A DNA stretch of 54,449 nt from Paludibacteraceae bacterium (GTDB lineage Bacteria > Bacteroidota > Bacteroidia > Bacteroidales > Paludibacteraceae). The notes beneath the pieces were generated by a model. The model made no database searches. It was not told the DNA's origin and saw nothing but the letters and a program-made list of their open reading frames with translations. Positions 40,986-50,059 of the stretch are shown piece after piece. Made by a program: the position numbers and the translations under genes. The stretch lies in contig JAFYWK010000072.1 of assembly GCA_017558065.1 (NCBI GenBank), positions 1 to 54,449 on the forward strand. The letters run 5' to 3'. Position 1 is the stretch's first letter, and each line of letters opens with the position of its first letter.

Positions 40986-41088
40986 AAAGCACTTTTTACT
41001 AAGGAATCAAATACAAAATTCGCAAGAAAAGGGAAGATACTATACATTTTTAAACCATTGAAAAATAAACTGATAAACACAAAAGAAT

Positions 41089-41316
41089 ATGACTTATATG
41101 TACGAAGTAGTCGTTACGCGCGACTTGAACACAGGCAGGTATCGTCTGCCAGCAGGGCTTTCTGTTAGAGTTCCCCACGATCAAATGTCAAATCCTTTGT
41201 ACTCGGTAGAGGGAAAACGTCGTATTGCCGAAGCATTTGCCATGCAATGTGGCATAGACATGAGTAGTGCAATCCACTATATCAGCACTGCCTACATGGA
41301 GGCTAAGAGAATGTAA
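41089..41316 (+). CDS. Small unknown protein (75 residues)
   Basis: 75 residues: MTYMYEVVVTRDLNTGRYRL, PAGLSVRVPHDQM, then two helices with RRIAEAFAMQCGIDMSSAIH. No cysteine cluster, signal or membrane part. Codon use fits its neighbours. It is the first gene behind the tandem promoters and precedes the EcsC-like gene by 72 bp. Family not recognised; small predicted beta-hairpin plus helices. Confidence 0.5.
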   Translation: MTYMYEVVVTRDLNTGRYRLPAGLSVRVPHDQMSNPLYSVEGKRRIAEAFAMQCGIDMSSAIHYISTAYMEAKRM

Positions 41317-41388
41317 TTTACATATTTATATATATAATAAGAGCAAATCATTAAACATGCATTATAAACCATTTAAATTATTTTTATT

Positions 41389-42117
41389 ATGAAAGAAATC
41401 AATACTGTTCAATTATGGAACAAGACGCTTCAAGCAGCAATGAAATTACCTATGGTTGCCGTTAATCGTGCAGAGTTTATAACCAAGGAGCTTGCACCAT
41501 TCTGTAGCGAGGAACAAATACAAATAGCAATTGATGGCAAACCATCTGAAGTTATCTCAATCGATAAAATTAAACAAATTGCAAATGGTGTTATAAAAAA
41601 TCACTTGACAGCGGTAACATTAACATCTACACTTGCTGGTATTCCTGGCGGCTGGTTCATTGCAGGAACAATTCCAGCAGACTTGGCACAATTCTATGGT
41701 CACGTTTTATCTATGGCTCAAAAACTTCTATACTTATATGGTACGCCAAACATGCAAAACGATAGTGGAAAATTAACTGAAGAGGCAACTCATATTCTAA
41801 CTTTGTCTATTGGTGTTATGTCTGGAGCACAAGTAGCAATATCAACTCTCAACCAAGTTCTGAATATGCTTGCACAGACCATTACCAAACAATTACCTAA
41901 ACAGGCTCTTACCAAATCGGGTATCTATGTTGCCTGCAAAGCAGTAGCTAAATGGCTTGGTGTTGAACTGACAAAAAAATCTTTTTCACAAGGTGTAGGT
42001 AAGGCTCTTCCATTAGTAGGAGCTCCTGTCTCTGGCGCACTGACTTATTGGACATTCCGTCCTATGGCTAATAAATTTAAAAAATACTTGGATAGTAATT
42101 TTGAGGTATTAAAGTAA
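41389..42117 (+). CDS. EcsC-like membrane-associated protein
   Basis: 242 residues. Glycine/alanine-rich hydrophobic stretches (AVTLTSTLAGIPGGWFIAGT, about 76-95; GKALPLVGAPVSGALTYWTF, about 204-223) and the segment PADLAQFYGHVLSMAQKLLYLYG resemble the EcsC family, whose members carry G-rich helices and 'a.iaylYG'. Function is poorly known; they are membrane-associated and often found in mobile or secretion contexts. The stop overlaps the next ATG (ATGA at 42116), so translation is coupled to the membrane protein at 42117. Confidence 0.45.
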   Translation: MKEINTVQLWNKTLQAAMKLPMVAVNRAEFITKELAPFCSEEQIQIAIDGKPSEVISIDKIKQIANGVIKNHLTAVTLTSTLAGIPGGWFIAGTIPADLAQFYGHVLSMAQKLLYLYGTPNMQNDSGKLTEEATHILTLSIGVMSGAQVAISTLNQVLNMLAQTITKQLPKQALTKSGIYVACKAVAKWLGVELTKKSFSQGVGKALPLVGAPVSGALTYWTFRPMANKFKKYLDSNFEVLK

Positions 42118-42305
42118 TGAGAAAAGTTTGTATTATCCTACTTATCTTCTATTTTTTAGGATTACTCACATTTTTATTGATTGTTGGATGGGATACCTAT
42201 TTCCATTGGTGGAGACACCATACCTTTGCATATATTCTATGTGAGGTGATAGGACTATTATTGGCTATAGGGGCATTTTCATCTGACAAAGAAAAAAATC
42301 AATGA
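42117..42305 (+). CDS. Small two-helix membrane protein
   Basis: 62 residues with two hydrophobic helices (IILLIFYFLGLLTFLLIVGW, about 5-24; AYILCEVIGLLLAIGAF, about 38-54) and an aromatic, histidine-containing loop (YFHWWRHHTF) between them. Unknown family. It is translationally coupled on both sides, overlapping the EcsC-like gene by 1 bp and the next gene by 4 bp, which strongly supports that it is real. Confidence 0.65.
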   Translation: MRKVCIILLIFYFLGLLTFLLIVGWDTYFHWWRHHTFAYILCEVIGLLLAIGAFSSDKEKNQ

Positions 42306-42649
42306 CCTCCACTCTAACTTTTCCACAGCCTGCAAGGCGGGTGTTTGCTTGTGTGAAACATGTCTTGCAGACAACGGATGACTTTAAACGTGTGCGGTAC
42401 GATGAGGACAATTTTGTCCTCACCGCATCGCATGGCTGGCATCTTATTCCTACAGGACAAGACATCCGCATTCGCGTGGTAGCCAAAGGCACGCAAACCA
42501 CAGATGTTATCATTGAGAGCAAGGCGAAGGTATTCATTAACCTACTTGCCATTCCACAAAACAAACGCAATGTGCAAGAACTCTCCAACTATATCCAAAA
42601 TCGTGTTTATAAACTCTGCTCCGACGAGGAGATAAAACTGCGCAAGTAA
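42302..42649 (+). CDS. Unknown small beta-rich protein of the EcsC-like operon
   Basis: 115 residues: TFPQPARRVFACVKHVLQTT starts the domain, followed by alternating strands (NFVLTASHGWHLIPTGQDIR, IRVVAKGTQTTDVIIESKAK) and a C-terminal helix. The pattern (helix, five strands, helix) suggests a START/SRPBCC-like or TBP-like fold, but I cannot name the family. It starts 4 bp inside the preceding membrane protein gene, so the three are one unit. Confidence 0.6.
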   Translation: MTSTLTFPQPARRVFACVKHVLQTTDDFKRVRYDEDNFVLTASHGWHLIPTGQDIRIRVVAKGTQTTDVIIESKAKVFINLLAIPQNKRNVQELSNYIQNRVYKLCSDEEIKLRK

Positions 42650-42829
42650 CTCAAGGGGAAAAGAGTTACCCAGTTCTCGCTCGTATGTGTTAAGCGAAGC
42701 GACTATCAAGCGGCGCACCGCGCCGTGAGAAAAACCTCCAACTAATAGATTGCTGGGAGGAAGTTGCTAAGGAATGAGCTGCACTAACTACTCGGCAACT
42801 ACTTTACTTCGTGGGTAAGCATAGTGCTA
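42650..42829. other. Intergenic region with hairpins
   Basis: No gene. Contains CGGCGC acc GCGCCG (42713-42727) and CCTCC..GGGAGG (42737-42758), either of which might end transcription from the operon to the left. Confidence 0.4.
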
Positions 42830-43325
42830 TTAGCGAAGGGCATCAATACCTGCGGAGAGGGCAAAGAGCGTGACATTCCAGTTGATAGTTACCTCGTTGG
42901 ACGCATAACTGGGTTGGAAATCCAAATAACACTCGTCCGCCGACACATTCTTAGGATAGTGTACCCCATCAATGCCTTCGTCTTGGCGCTCGCGGTTAGG
43001 ACCTCCAGCAAGGAAACCAGGGAGTGTACCTTTAGCATGGCTGAAAGACAAACGATGGTGAGGATCTTGAGTAGGACGCATGCCAAAACCCGTGACATAG
43101 CAGAAGCCCGTAGCATTCTGACCAAGGATATGATTGAGGCAGCGCTCGGCATTCACCAGATACTTATCCTCGCCCGTTAAACGATAGGCATACAGACACT
43201 CCACACCACGCCAACAACAACCCTCGGAGTTACATCCCCAAAAGAAATCTTCTTCTCGGTTGCCATAAGGCGAACGGATGAAATCACCATACATATTGCG
43301 GCTGATACTTTTCACGGAACCCTGA
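42830..43325 (-). pseudogene. C-terminal fragment of a GH9 cellulase/endoglucanase
   Basis: Reading from about 43325: DFFWGCNSEGCCWRGVECLY, then NHILGQNATGFCYVTGFGMR, DPHHRLSFSHAKGTLPGFLA, GGPNRERQD, and DECYLDFQPSYASNEVTINW. These are the last ~165 residues of a GH9 catalytic domain, including the PHHR and the D..YASNE motif with the catalytic acid. The N-terminal two thirds are missing, and upstream the frame runs into antisense of an AraC-type gene, so the enzyme cannot be functional. It once degraded beta-glucans such as cellulose. Confidence 0.8.
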
Positions 43326-43876
43326 TAGATAAGAGTGCGCTTGCATCTATTCGGTATATGCTGGAGAGAGCACAACGAGGACTGGCATTTCCCGAGGCTG
43401 CCATTCAGATTGTACGCGAAGATATTGTCAATCTCGCCCACAGTACCGATAGTTTTGCTTCCGTTATTCGCTTACTGAACTTGCTGTATCGTCTCTCGCT
43501 TGTCAAGGATGCAAAAGAACTATCATCTTCATCATTCATTGATGCTGAAGAGAGTATTGAGGATGATCGCATTCGTTTGATAAAAGACTATGTTGCCAAA
43601 CATTATATGCACGATATACACCTAAAAGAATTGGCAGACATGGTCTGCATGTCTGCCGAGTCTTTTTCGAGGTTTTTCCGTCATCGCACAGGTCGTACAC
43701 CTAATCGCTATATTATAGACTACCGTTTGGGGATTGCAGCGCGGTTACTACTCCAAACAAAATTAGCAGTCTCTGAGATAGGCTTCTCATGCGGATTTAA
43801 CACCCTCAGCCATTTCAATTGACTATTCCGTGAATCAAAAGGCTGCACACCATCCGAATTCCGCGAACGCTATTAA
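43310..43876 (+). pseudogene. AraC-family regulator, truncated and with a nonsense codon
   Basis: The frame gives GTLIDKSALASIRYMLERAQ, RGLAFPE, then the double HTH: DYVAKHYMHDIHLKELADMV, SAESFSRFFRHRTGRTPNRY, EIGFSCGFNTLSHFN. A TGA at 43820-43822 falls where the family has an Arg (CGA), after which the frame continues LFRESKGCTPSEFRERY to the stop at 43874. The N-terminal ligand-binding half is also missing: the left edge abuts the GH9 fragment. Both genes lost their 5' parts at the same head-to-head junction. Confidence 0.8.
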
Positions 43877-44363
43877 AAGCCCCTTAGTATCCTCTAAGTA
43901 AAAAGAGTCGCATATTTAGTGAGTGAAAACTTGCTAATGTGCGATTTTTTTTCGGAATTATAAGGGTCGCCGTGAAAAGCAAAAAAACACCTCCGATTTC
44001 TAAGCATTCATATCCGATTTTTAAGGCAGAAGTGAAACGATTAATCCGCTGGGCAATTGACACTTACAAGGTTTTGTATCCCATAATACGTGCAACATTT
44101 GGTGGAAAAGCAATTTGGGTAGTAATTTTGCAGTCGATTTCGAAATCCGCTACGAAAATTATTGAAAAACAAAAATTATCACTACTGTCCACTAAAAAAC
44201 GAGAAACATGTATTAAAAACAAAAATTATAGAAAATTAAGCCAAAAATTGACAAAAATTACCTTATTCACTACCAAAATTGCAATATATTACAGTAAATT
44301 AAACAAAATTTTGAACAATTTTGGTAGTGCAATTTATTAACCTTTTTAAACCTTATTTATTTT
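43877..44363. other. AT-rich leader region, no credible gene
   Basis: A 133-codon ORF here (43939-44340) is lysine/isoleucine-rich and looks random. A good promoter is at 44098-44130. Two close copies of a segment with ACAATTTTGGTAGTGCAATT / GCAATTTGGGTAGTAATTTT suggest duplicated control sequence. Confidence 0.45.
44098..44130 (+). promoter_or_regulatory. Promoter before the DUF3987 remnant
   Basis: TTTG (44098-44101), 21 bp, TAATTTTG (44123-44130). Confidence 0.55.
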
Positions 44364-44939
44364 ATGTTAAACTCCCACCTCAACACCGAGAAGCAAGACC
44401 TTCTCATCACCCCAAACCTCCAACCTAACCAACTACCTACCCTGCTTGAGCAAGCTGTTTCTGTCGCACCCGTTGGTGAGACACGCGACATGCTGTTGCT
44501 CTCCTTACTCACCAACTGCGGCTACGCCCTGCCCGCCATGCGTATGCCTGTGATTATGAAGCGTATTGGTATGATATTGACGGGATTGCGATTGGATATG
44601 AAGAAACCATTGCCCGAGCGCGTGGTTTGCTCGGAGGAGGATTTTCAGACAATGCTCCTCATTGGTCACAAACTGCTCATGCACGCCGCGATGGTGTTCC
44701 AAATGATGCCTGAGTTGAAAGCCACACCTGTGGGTGAGATAGGGGGCAATATGTTGCAAAAGCAGTTCTTCCAAATGCTTCCCACGGACTTCACCAAGCA
44801 GGAGGCAATTCAGCAAGCGGAAGTCCTTGGAGTGGCATTGAGTACAATGGAGAGATGGATTACGAAATCCGTACAAACAGCTCACATAGAAAGACTTGCA
44901 ACAGGTTTGTACAGAAAGAAACCCTCATGTATTGCATAG
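44364..44939 (+). pseudogene. Probable internally deleted DUF3987-type protein
   Basis: 191 residues. The start (LPTLLEQAVSVAPVGETRDM, LLLSLLTNCGYALPAM) resembles the N-terminal part of DUF3987 proteins, large (~700-800 residues) primase/helicase-like proteins of Bacteroidetes mobile elements. Directly after, KRIGMILTGLRLDMKKPLPE, FQTMLLIGHKLLMHAAMVFQ and FQMLPTDFTKQEAIQQAEVL look like their C-terminal part, ending in an HTH-like segment (STMERWITKSVQTAHIERLA). The central P-loop region is absent, so I read it as an in-frame deletion derivative. It could still be expressed. Confidence 0.5.
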
Positions 44940-44941
44940 TG

Positions 44942-45004
44942 AGGGGAATGAGGGAGTGAGGGAAATACACCCCTCACTTCCCTCACTCCCTCACTTCCCT
45001 CATT
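44942..45004. repeat. GAGTGAGGGAA repeats forming an inverted repeat
   Basis: GAATGAGGGAGTGAGGGAA on the left pairs with TTCCCTCACTCCCTCACTTC on the right; the unit TGAGGGA/TCCCTCA is repeated six or more times. It may also terminate transcription of the preceding gene. Confidence 0.75.
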
Positions 45005-45300
45005 CTATATTTTAATAGAATAGATGCTATAGATATGATAGGATATAGATGTGCTACGGAAGGTATAGTGATGTCTTCTTATGAACCCGTCAAGAACCCG
45101 TCATGAACCCGTAATTGATCGCTGATTGGTGGGGGAGTTTTGACTAAAGACAACATCAATAATGGGGAGACAATTGTCAACAATATAGACAATGAGAATC
45201 AACAATAAAAACAATGCAAGGCATATCCACTACCAAAATTATAAACAATTATAGTATATTAACAAAAATTATCTTATTAACAACTTAAACAACATAAACG
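45005..45300. other. Intergenic region, nothing identified
   Basis: AT-rich; contains a direct repeat AAGAACCCGTCA/ATGAACCCGT (45085-45110). No gene, tRNA or clear promoter. Confidence 0.4.
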
Positions 45301-45567
45301 ATGGCACGATTAGAATTAATAGCAATGCTTGTAAAAGCAACAGGAAAAATCTTTGGTCGCAAATGCGACATGTGGCTCATGGAGCGATATGGTACCAAAT
45401 ATACCGCTCACAGCAATCACCCACGTGATTACAAGAAGAATCCGCAGTCCAAAGCGGAGAAAGAATGCACTTTGCGTTTGGCTGCCGCCTCGAAGGCATA
45501 CAACCAATTGGTCAAAGGTTCGCCCGAGTGGCTTGCGCTGGAGAAAGCATGGCGCGTCATGAAGTAG
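45301..45567 (+). CDS. Small basic unknown protein
   Basis: 88 residues, basic: MARLELIAMLVKATGKIFGR, KCDMWLMERYGTKYTAHSNH, PRDYKKNPQSKAEKE. No signal or membrane segment. Small basic proteins of this kind accompany DUF3987-type genes in Bacteroidetes, so it may be another remnant or surviving part of the same old element. The start is the only ATG in frame near AACAACATAAACG. Confidence 0.5.
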   Translation: MARLELIAMLVKATGKIFGRKCDMWLMERYGTKYTAHSNHPRDYKKNPQSKAEKECTLRLAAASKAYNQLVKGSPEWLALEKAWRVMK

Positions 45568-45633
45568 CGCTTTTGCGGTTGGTGGGATTGATATCCGCTG
45601 AAGGCAAATGGTAGAGATAGGTGATGTCAAGCA

Positions 45634-47019
45634 TTAGCGTGTAGCTTGATAGATACGCGGAGCTATCTCGCTGTTGTCCATCCAACCTGTGAAACGATCA
45701 GCGCCTACACCCACGGCGAAGACAGGCACCGCTGTGGCTGAATGGCCATGTGTGGTCCAACCCAAGCCCGCCTTGTGGTTCACCAGTTCTTTGGCTTTCG
45801 CCGCCAAAGCGTTGATGTCGGCATAGAGCGTCTTGAGCGACGCTTGCTGGCGCATCATATTATTGAAAGCGTCCTGCAAAACAGCCTCTTCTTCGGCTAT
45901 CACCGACAAGTCGCCAAACAAACCTGTGTTCGCTGCCAAGAACGCTTTGACCTGCTCCCAAGTGAGTTGGTCGGTATATTGCTGGCAGAGTGCCGTGAGG
46001 CGAGCAGAAAGGGTGTCGGACGAGCACTTCTGGTGTGCCAAGCGCTCCAAACGCAACGAATGGCCATTGCCCAAGATCATACCACCCGTCTCATGGTCTG
46101 CCGTCACCACAATGAGGGTCTCATCGGGGTGCTGCTCATAGAAGCGATATGCCACCTGTATCGCGCGGTCGAAATCTAATACCTCTTGGATATTCGTTGC
46201 CCCATCGTTGCCGTGACCTGCATAGTCAATCTTACCGCCCTCAGCCATCATGAAGAAACGGTCGTGCTTAGAGAGATGCTGGATAGCCACGTCCACTATC
46301 TGCGCCAAGTTGAGGTCGCCCTCTTGCTGGTCAATGGCATATGGCAATGCCTCTGCGCCCTTGTTAGGATTATCCAGATTGACCTGTGGCACGAGCAGCA
46401 TTTTCTTTTTCTTCAGGTTCTTTTGCGCCTCAGCATAGCTGCCCACGAGGGCATAACCATTCTTCTTGCAGAGGTCATAGAGGTTAGGCGCCGTAGCATC
46501 GTCTTTATTTATAGGGCGTTGGAAACCGCCACCGCCGAAGAAATCGAAGTTCGACTCCGCGAGGTGGGTGCCGATGAGATAATAATTGCTGCGTTTCTCG
46601 GCATGCGCGTAGTGCGAAGCGGGGGTAGCGTGGTCCACAGGCACGGTGGACATGATACCAATACCCCACCCCTCTTTCTTCAGGTCGTATGCCACGCTAT
46701 AGGCGGGTGCGCCGTCAGGCGTTTGGCCGATCATACCGTTGTTGGTCTTCTTGCCCGAAGCGAGGCAAGTGCCTGCCGCAGCGGAGTCGGTGATACCATC
46801 CGAAGCGGAGAAAGTGGCAGCTTGACCCGAATAAGGGAACTGGGTCATGAGCAGCGGTACACGACCGTGTTTGCCTTGGAGCGCTGCCTGGTACATCTCG
46901 GCGGTGAGCACTTGGTTAGGTCCCATGCCATCGCCAATGAAAAAGAATACATACTTGGCCTGAGCCATTATCGCTACTGCCAAACAGAGTAGCCATACGG
47001 AGAGAATAACGCGTTTCAT
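45634..47019 (-). CDS. phoA: Secreted alkaline phosphatase
   Basis: 461 residues with a signal peptide (MKRVILSVWLLCLAVAIMAQ). Motifs of the PhoA family: FFFIGDGMGPNQV near 25 (metal Asp), GITDSAAAGTCLASGKKTNN near 75 (nucleophile Ser in DSAAAGT), VDHATPASHYAH near 127, MMAEGGKIDYAGHGND near 250 (Glu, Asp, His), VVTADHETGGM near 305 (Asp-His) and WTTHGHSATAVPVFA near 425 (His). It hydrolyses phosphomonoesters in the periplasm. The ATG is preceded 14 bp upstream by repeat module c. Probably in an operon with sulP and rluA. Confidence 0.93.
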   Translation of the reverse strand: MKRVILSVWLLCLAVAIMAQAKYVFFFIGDGMGPNQVLTAEMYQAALQGKHGRVPLLMTQFPYSGQAATFSASDGITDSAAAGTCLASGKKTNNGMIGQTPDGAPAYSVAYDLKKEGWGIGIMSTVPVDHATPASHYAHAEKRSNYYLIGTHLAESNFDFFGGGGFQRPINKDDATAPNLYDLCKKNGYALVGSYAEAQKNLKKKKMLLVPQVNLDNPNKGAEALPYAIDQQEGDLNLAQIVDVAIQHLSKHDRFFMMAEGGKIDYAGHGNDGATNIQEVLDFDRAIQVAYRFYEQHPDETLIVVTADHETGGMILGNGHSLRLERLAHQKCSSDTLSARLTALCQQYTDQLTWEQVKAFLAANTGLFGDLSVIAEEEAVLQDAFNNMMRQQASLKTLYADINALAAKAKELVNHKAGLGWTTHGHSATAVPVFAVGVGADRFTGWMDNSEIAPRIYQATR

Positions 47020-47032
47020 GATTTTCTGTTTT

Positions 47033-47125
47033 TGAGGTTAGAGGCTAAAGGTTAAAGGCTAAAGGCGGGTAATATGCGGCAAAGCCGCTGTTTCTTGCCT
47101 TTCGCCTAATCGCCTATCGCCTTTT
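47033..47125. repeat. Repeat module with GCGGC hairpin, copy c
   Basis: GAGGTTAGAGGCTAAAGGTT, AAAGGCTAAAGGCGGGTAAT, ATGCGGCaaaGCCGCTGTTT, CTTGCCTTTCGCCTAATCGC. Nearly identical to copy a (27284-27380). It fills the gap between sulP and phoA. Confidence 0.88.
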
Positions 47126-47128
47126 TTC

Positions 47129-48859
47129 CTAATCACCTGATTTTACTATTTCCTCGGCACGAGCGAGGGCACCATTGATATGGTTGCGCACGTTCTCGCG
47201 ACCGATCTTGTTGACTAATCCAGCTTTGTCCAGGGTGTTGAACACTTTCTCATTGACACCAGAGAGCACCAGTTGTATGCCATCGCGCTGCAAGCGCATA
47301 TGCAGTTGCTCCAAGTTGTGAATACCTGTGGAGTCGATAAACGACACCTTACGCATACGGATGATACGCACTTTCTGTTCGCCACTATGCGTGCGGCGGC
47401 TGATGTCGTCGAACTTGTTGGCGATACCGAAGAAGTATGGGCCATCAATCTCATACACCTCTGTAAAAGGCGGAATCTTCAGGGTCTCAAGGTCTTGACC
47501 GTGCAAGCGCAGGTCGTTGTTGTGCGTTGGGTCGAGTTCGTTGCTGAAAGACTGCACCGTAGTGGACTCGTTGGTACGCTTGATGAAGAGAATAACCGCC
47601 AACAGCAGTCCCACCTCGATGGCGATAGTGAGGTCGAAGAGCACGGTGAGAATGAAAGTAACAAGCATCACCAGGAAGTCGGACTTAGGGTTCTTGGCGA
47701 GCCATACGATGGAGCGCCACTCCGACATGTTGTAACTCACCATGATCAATATACCCGCCAGACACGCCATAGGTATCAGTCCGACCAGCGGACCAAAGAA
47801 GAGCAGCACCGCCATGAGCACAATAGCGTGCACGATACCTGCCACAGGGGTCTTGCCACCGTTGTTGATATTGGTCATGGTACGCGCGATAGCGCCCGTA
47901 GCAGGGATACCGCCGAAGAATGGCACCACCACGTTCGCCACACCCTGCGCAATCAGTTCGGTGTTGGAGTTGTGTCGATCGCCAATCACACCATCTGCCA
48001 CCATAGCCGACAAGAGGGACTCTATAGCGCCCAGCATAGCTATGGTGAAAGCCGCAGGGAAAAGACTCTGCACCAAACTCCAGAAGGTCTGACCCTCTGC
48101 CAGTTCGAAAGATGGCAAGTGTGGCGCTGGAATACCGTTAGGGATGGTATAGAGGTCGCCGATAGTCTTGATACTCTCCACGCCTGCATAACGGCGCAGC
48201 AGCCATGTAACGAGTGTCATCAGGATGATAACTACCAAGGAACCAGGGATTTTCTTGCTGATGCGGGGCATAAAAATCAATATCGCCAACGAGGTGATAC
48301 CTATGCCGAATGCCCACCAGTTAATATCCTTCCAGTGCTCGGCGTAGCATACCCATTTGTGAATAAAATCAGCAGGCACGCCCTGGATGTTCATACCAAA
48401 GAGGTCGTTCATCTGCGTGGAGAAAATGGTCAGCGCAATACCTGCCGTGAAGCCCACAATCACAGGATAAGGGACAAACTTGATGATACTACCCAACTTG
48501 AATACGCCCATGAGAATAAGCATAATGCCCGCCATAATAGTGGCGATAAGCAAGCCCGTGAGTCCGTGCTGCTGAATCACGCCATAAATGATGACAATGA
48601 ACGCACCCGTAGGACCGCCAATCTGCACCTTGCTACCGCCGAAAGCAGAGATGATAAATCCTGCAATGATAGCCGTGATCAGACCTTCCGCAGGTCCGAC
48701 GCCCGAGGCGATACCGAAGGCGATAGCCAATGGGATAGCCACCACGCCGACAATCAGTCCGGCGATGGAGTCTTGCATCAGTTTTTGTTTGGTGTAGCTC
48801 TTCAGCGTGTGGAAGAGTTTAGGCTGAAAAACATTTTTGAATGAAAATGACTGTTTCAT
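47129..48859 (-). CDS. SulP-family anion transporter with STAS domain
   Basis: 576 residues. The membrane part (about 28-420, ten or more helices) contains DSIAGLIVGVVAIPLAIAFG, GPTGAFIVIIYGVIQQHGLT and GGIPATGAIARTMTNINNGG, the SLC26/SulP signatures. The C-terminal STAS domain (about 460-560) has VRIIRMRKVSFIDSTGIHNL with the DSTG loop. Family members carry sulfate, bicarbonate or similar anions with protons or sodium; the substrate is not decidable here. It begins 3 bp after rluA's stop, so the two are co-transcribed. Confidence 0.92.
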   Translation of the reverse strand: MKQSFSFKNVFQPKLFHTLKSYTKQKLMQDSIAGLIVGVVAIPLAIAFGIASGVGPAEGLITAIIAGFIISAFGGSKVQIGGPTGAFIVIIYGVIQQHGLTGLLIATIMAGIMLILMGVFKLGSIIKFVPYPVIVGFTAGIALTIFSTQMNDLFGMNIQGVPADFIHKWVCYAEHWKDINWWAFGIGITSLAILIFMPRISKKIPGSLVVIILMTLVTWLLRRYAGVESIKTIGDLYTIPNGIPAPHLPSFELAEGQTFWSLVQSLFPAAFTIAMLGAIESLLSAMVADGVIGDRHNSNTELIAQGVANVVVPFFGGIPATGAIARTMTNINNGGKTPVAGIVHAIVLMAVLLFFGPLVGLIPMACLAGILIMVSYNMSEWRSIVWLAKNPKSDFLVMLVTFILTVLFDLTIAIEVGLLLAVILFIKRTNESTTVQSFSNELDPTHNNDLRLHGQDLETLKIPPFTEVYEIDGPYFFGIANKFDDISRRTHSGEQKVRIIRMRKVSFIDSTGIHNLEQLHMRLQRDGIQLVLSGVNEKVFNTLDKAGLVNKIGRENVRNHINGALARAEEIVKSGD

Positions 48860-48862
48860 ATC

Positions 48863-49780
48863 TTAATCGTTAAATAGTCGAAGCATTTCTTTGGGGGCTG
48901 CCGCTTCAAAACGCACCTTTTTCTCGGTCATTGGATGAATAAACTCCAATACTTTAGCATGCAGGCAGAGGCGGTCAACGGGCGAATACTCGTTGCCGTG
49001 TCCATACTTGCGGTCGCCAATCACGGGATGACCCACGCTCTGCATGTGCACACGAATCTGATTGGTGCGACCCGTCTCGAGGTTCAGTTCTATGAGAGAC
49101 ATGGCTAAATCCGGGCTCCCGAGTCCGGCTTCCAATTCTTTGAGCACCTTGTAGTGCGTCACGGCTTTTTGTCCGCCGTCGTCTTTAGGCGACGAATAGA
49201 CCATGCCTGTGTGTGGATCTTCGGTCAGCCAAGTGGTGATGGTGCCTTCTTTCTGCTCAAACTGTCCCTCCACGAGAGCAACATACGTGCGTTTGGTGAC
49301 CAATTGTCGCCAATAGGTGCGCATATACTCTTGCAGTTCAGGGGATTTGGCAAAAACCAACACACCACTGGTCTCGCGGTCAAGGCGGTGCACCACATGC
49401 ACGGTGTTGCGTTTGGATTCTTTCTTGACATACTCCTTGAGGATAGAGTACGCCGTCATCTCGCTGCTCTTAGGGTTGTATGGTACGGTGAGCAGTCCGT
49501 TTTTCTTCTCCACGATGATGAGCGCATCATCTTCGTAGATGATACGCAGTTTGGGATGACGAAGCTCAATATTACCCCTACCCTGTAGCACTTGTACCAC
49601 ATCGCCCGCCTTGAGCGGAGTGTCGTGACGAGTTTGAATACCTGCATTGACGGTCACACGACGTTGACTGAGCAATTGTTTGACGCTGGTGCGGGTCATA
49701 CCGCCCAGTTTAGAGAGCAGAAAGGGCATCAATTCTGCCGCTGCTTCCACTCGAAAAGATGTATCTTGTTTGCGTTTCAT
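48863..49780 (-). CDS. RluA-family pseudouridine synthase with S4 domain
   Basis: 305 residues from the ATG at 49780; the promoter -7 box at 49803-49810 excludes the longer ORF. An S4 RNA-binding domain (TRTSVKQLLSQRRVTVNAGI) is followed by the catalytic domain with VHRLDRETSGVLVFAKS near 142, the HRLDxxTSG motif holding the catalytic Asp, plus LETGRTNQIRVHMQSVGHPV, IGDRKYGHG and RLCLHAK. It isomerises uridine in rRNA or tRNA. Which position is not clear from sequence. First gene of the rluA-sulP-phoA unit. Confidence 0.92.
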   Translation of the reverse strand: MKRKQDTSFRVEAAAELMPFLLSKLGGMTRTSVKQLLSQRRVTVNAGIQTRHDTPLKAGDVVQVLQGRGNIELRHPKLRIIYEDDALIIVEKKNGLLTVPYNPKSSEMTAYSILKEYVKKESKRNTVHVVHRLDRETSGVLVFAKSPELQEYMRTYWRQLVTKRTYVALVEGQFEQKEGTITTWLTEDPHTGMVYSSPKDDGGQKAVTHYKVLKELEAGLGSPDLAMSLIELNLETGRTNQIRVHMQSVGHPVIGDRKYGHGNEYSPVDRLCLHAKVLEFIHPMTEKKVRFEAAAPKEMLRLFND

Positions 49781-49802
49781 TCGTTTGTTTGGAATTTGGG
49801 TG

Positions 49803-49834
49803 CAAAGGTACAAAAAAAAATGTATATGAACAAG
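49803..49834 (-). promoter_or_regulatory. Promoter of the rluA-sulP-phoA unit
   Basis: Minus-strand CTTG (49834-49831), 20 bp, TACCTTTG (49810-49803). Confidence 0.7.
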
Positions 49835-50059
49835 AAAAGTTTACTTTTGTTGCATAGGCTACATTTTTTTGCTGTAGCTTCGAGGTGAATCACATCGGCA
49901 AGGCGGCTTCGAAGGTAGTATTTTGTACTGAATATGCAATAGTAGAGAGCAGGGAATGCCTAATTTATAGCGATTTTAGCGAATAATCACGAAATTTCTC
50001 TGTTTCCTGCATAAAGGAAATCCCCTCCGCAAGAAGAAAGAGAGAAGATAGAGAAGAAA

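Noticed and set aside
43939-44340. 133-codon ORF rich in K and I
   Set aside because: Random-looking AT-rich translation containing a good promoter inside it.
47273-48844. 523-codon plus-strand ORF
   Set aside because: Exact antisense of the SulP transporter gene; its H/R/D-rich composition is the mirror of membrane codons.
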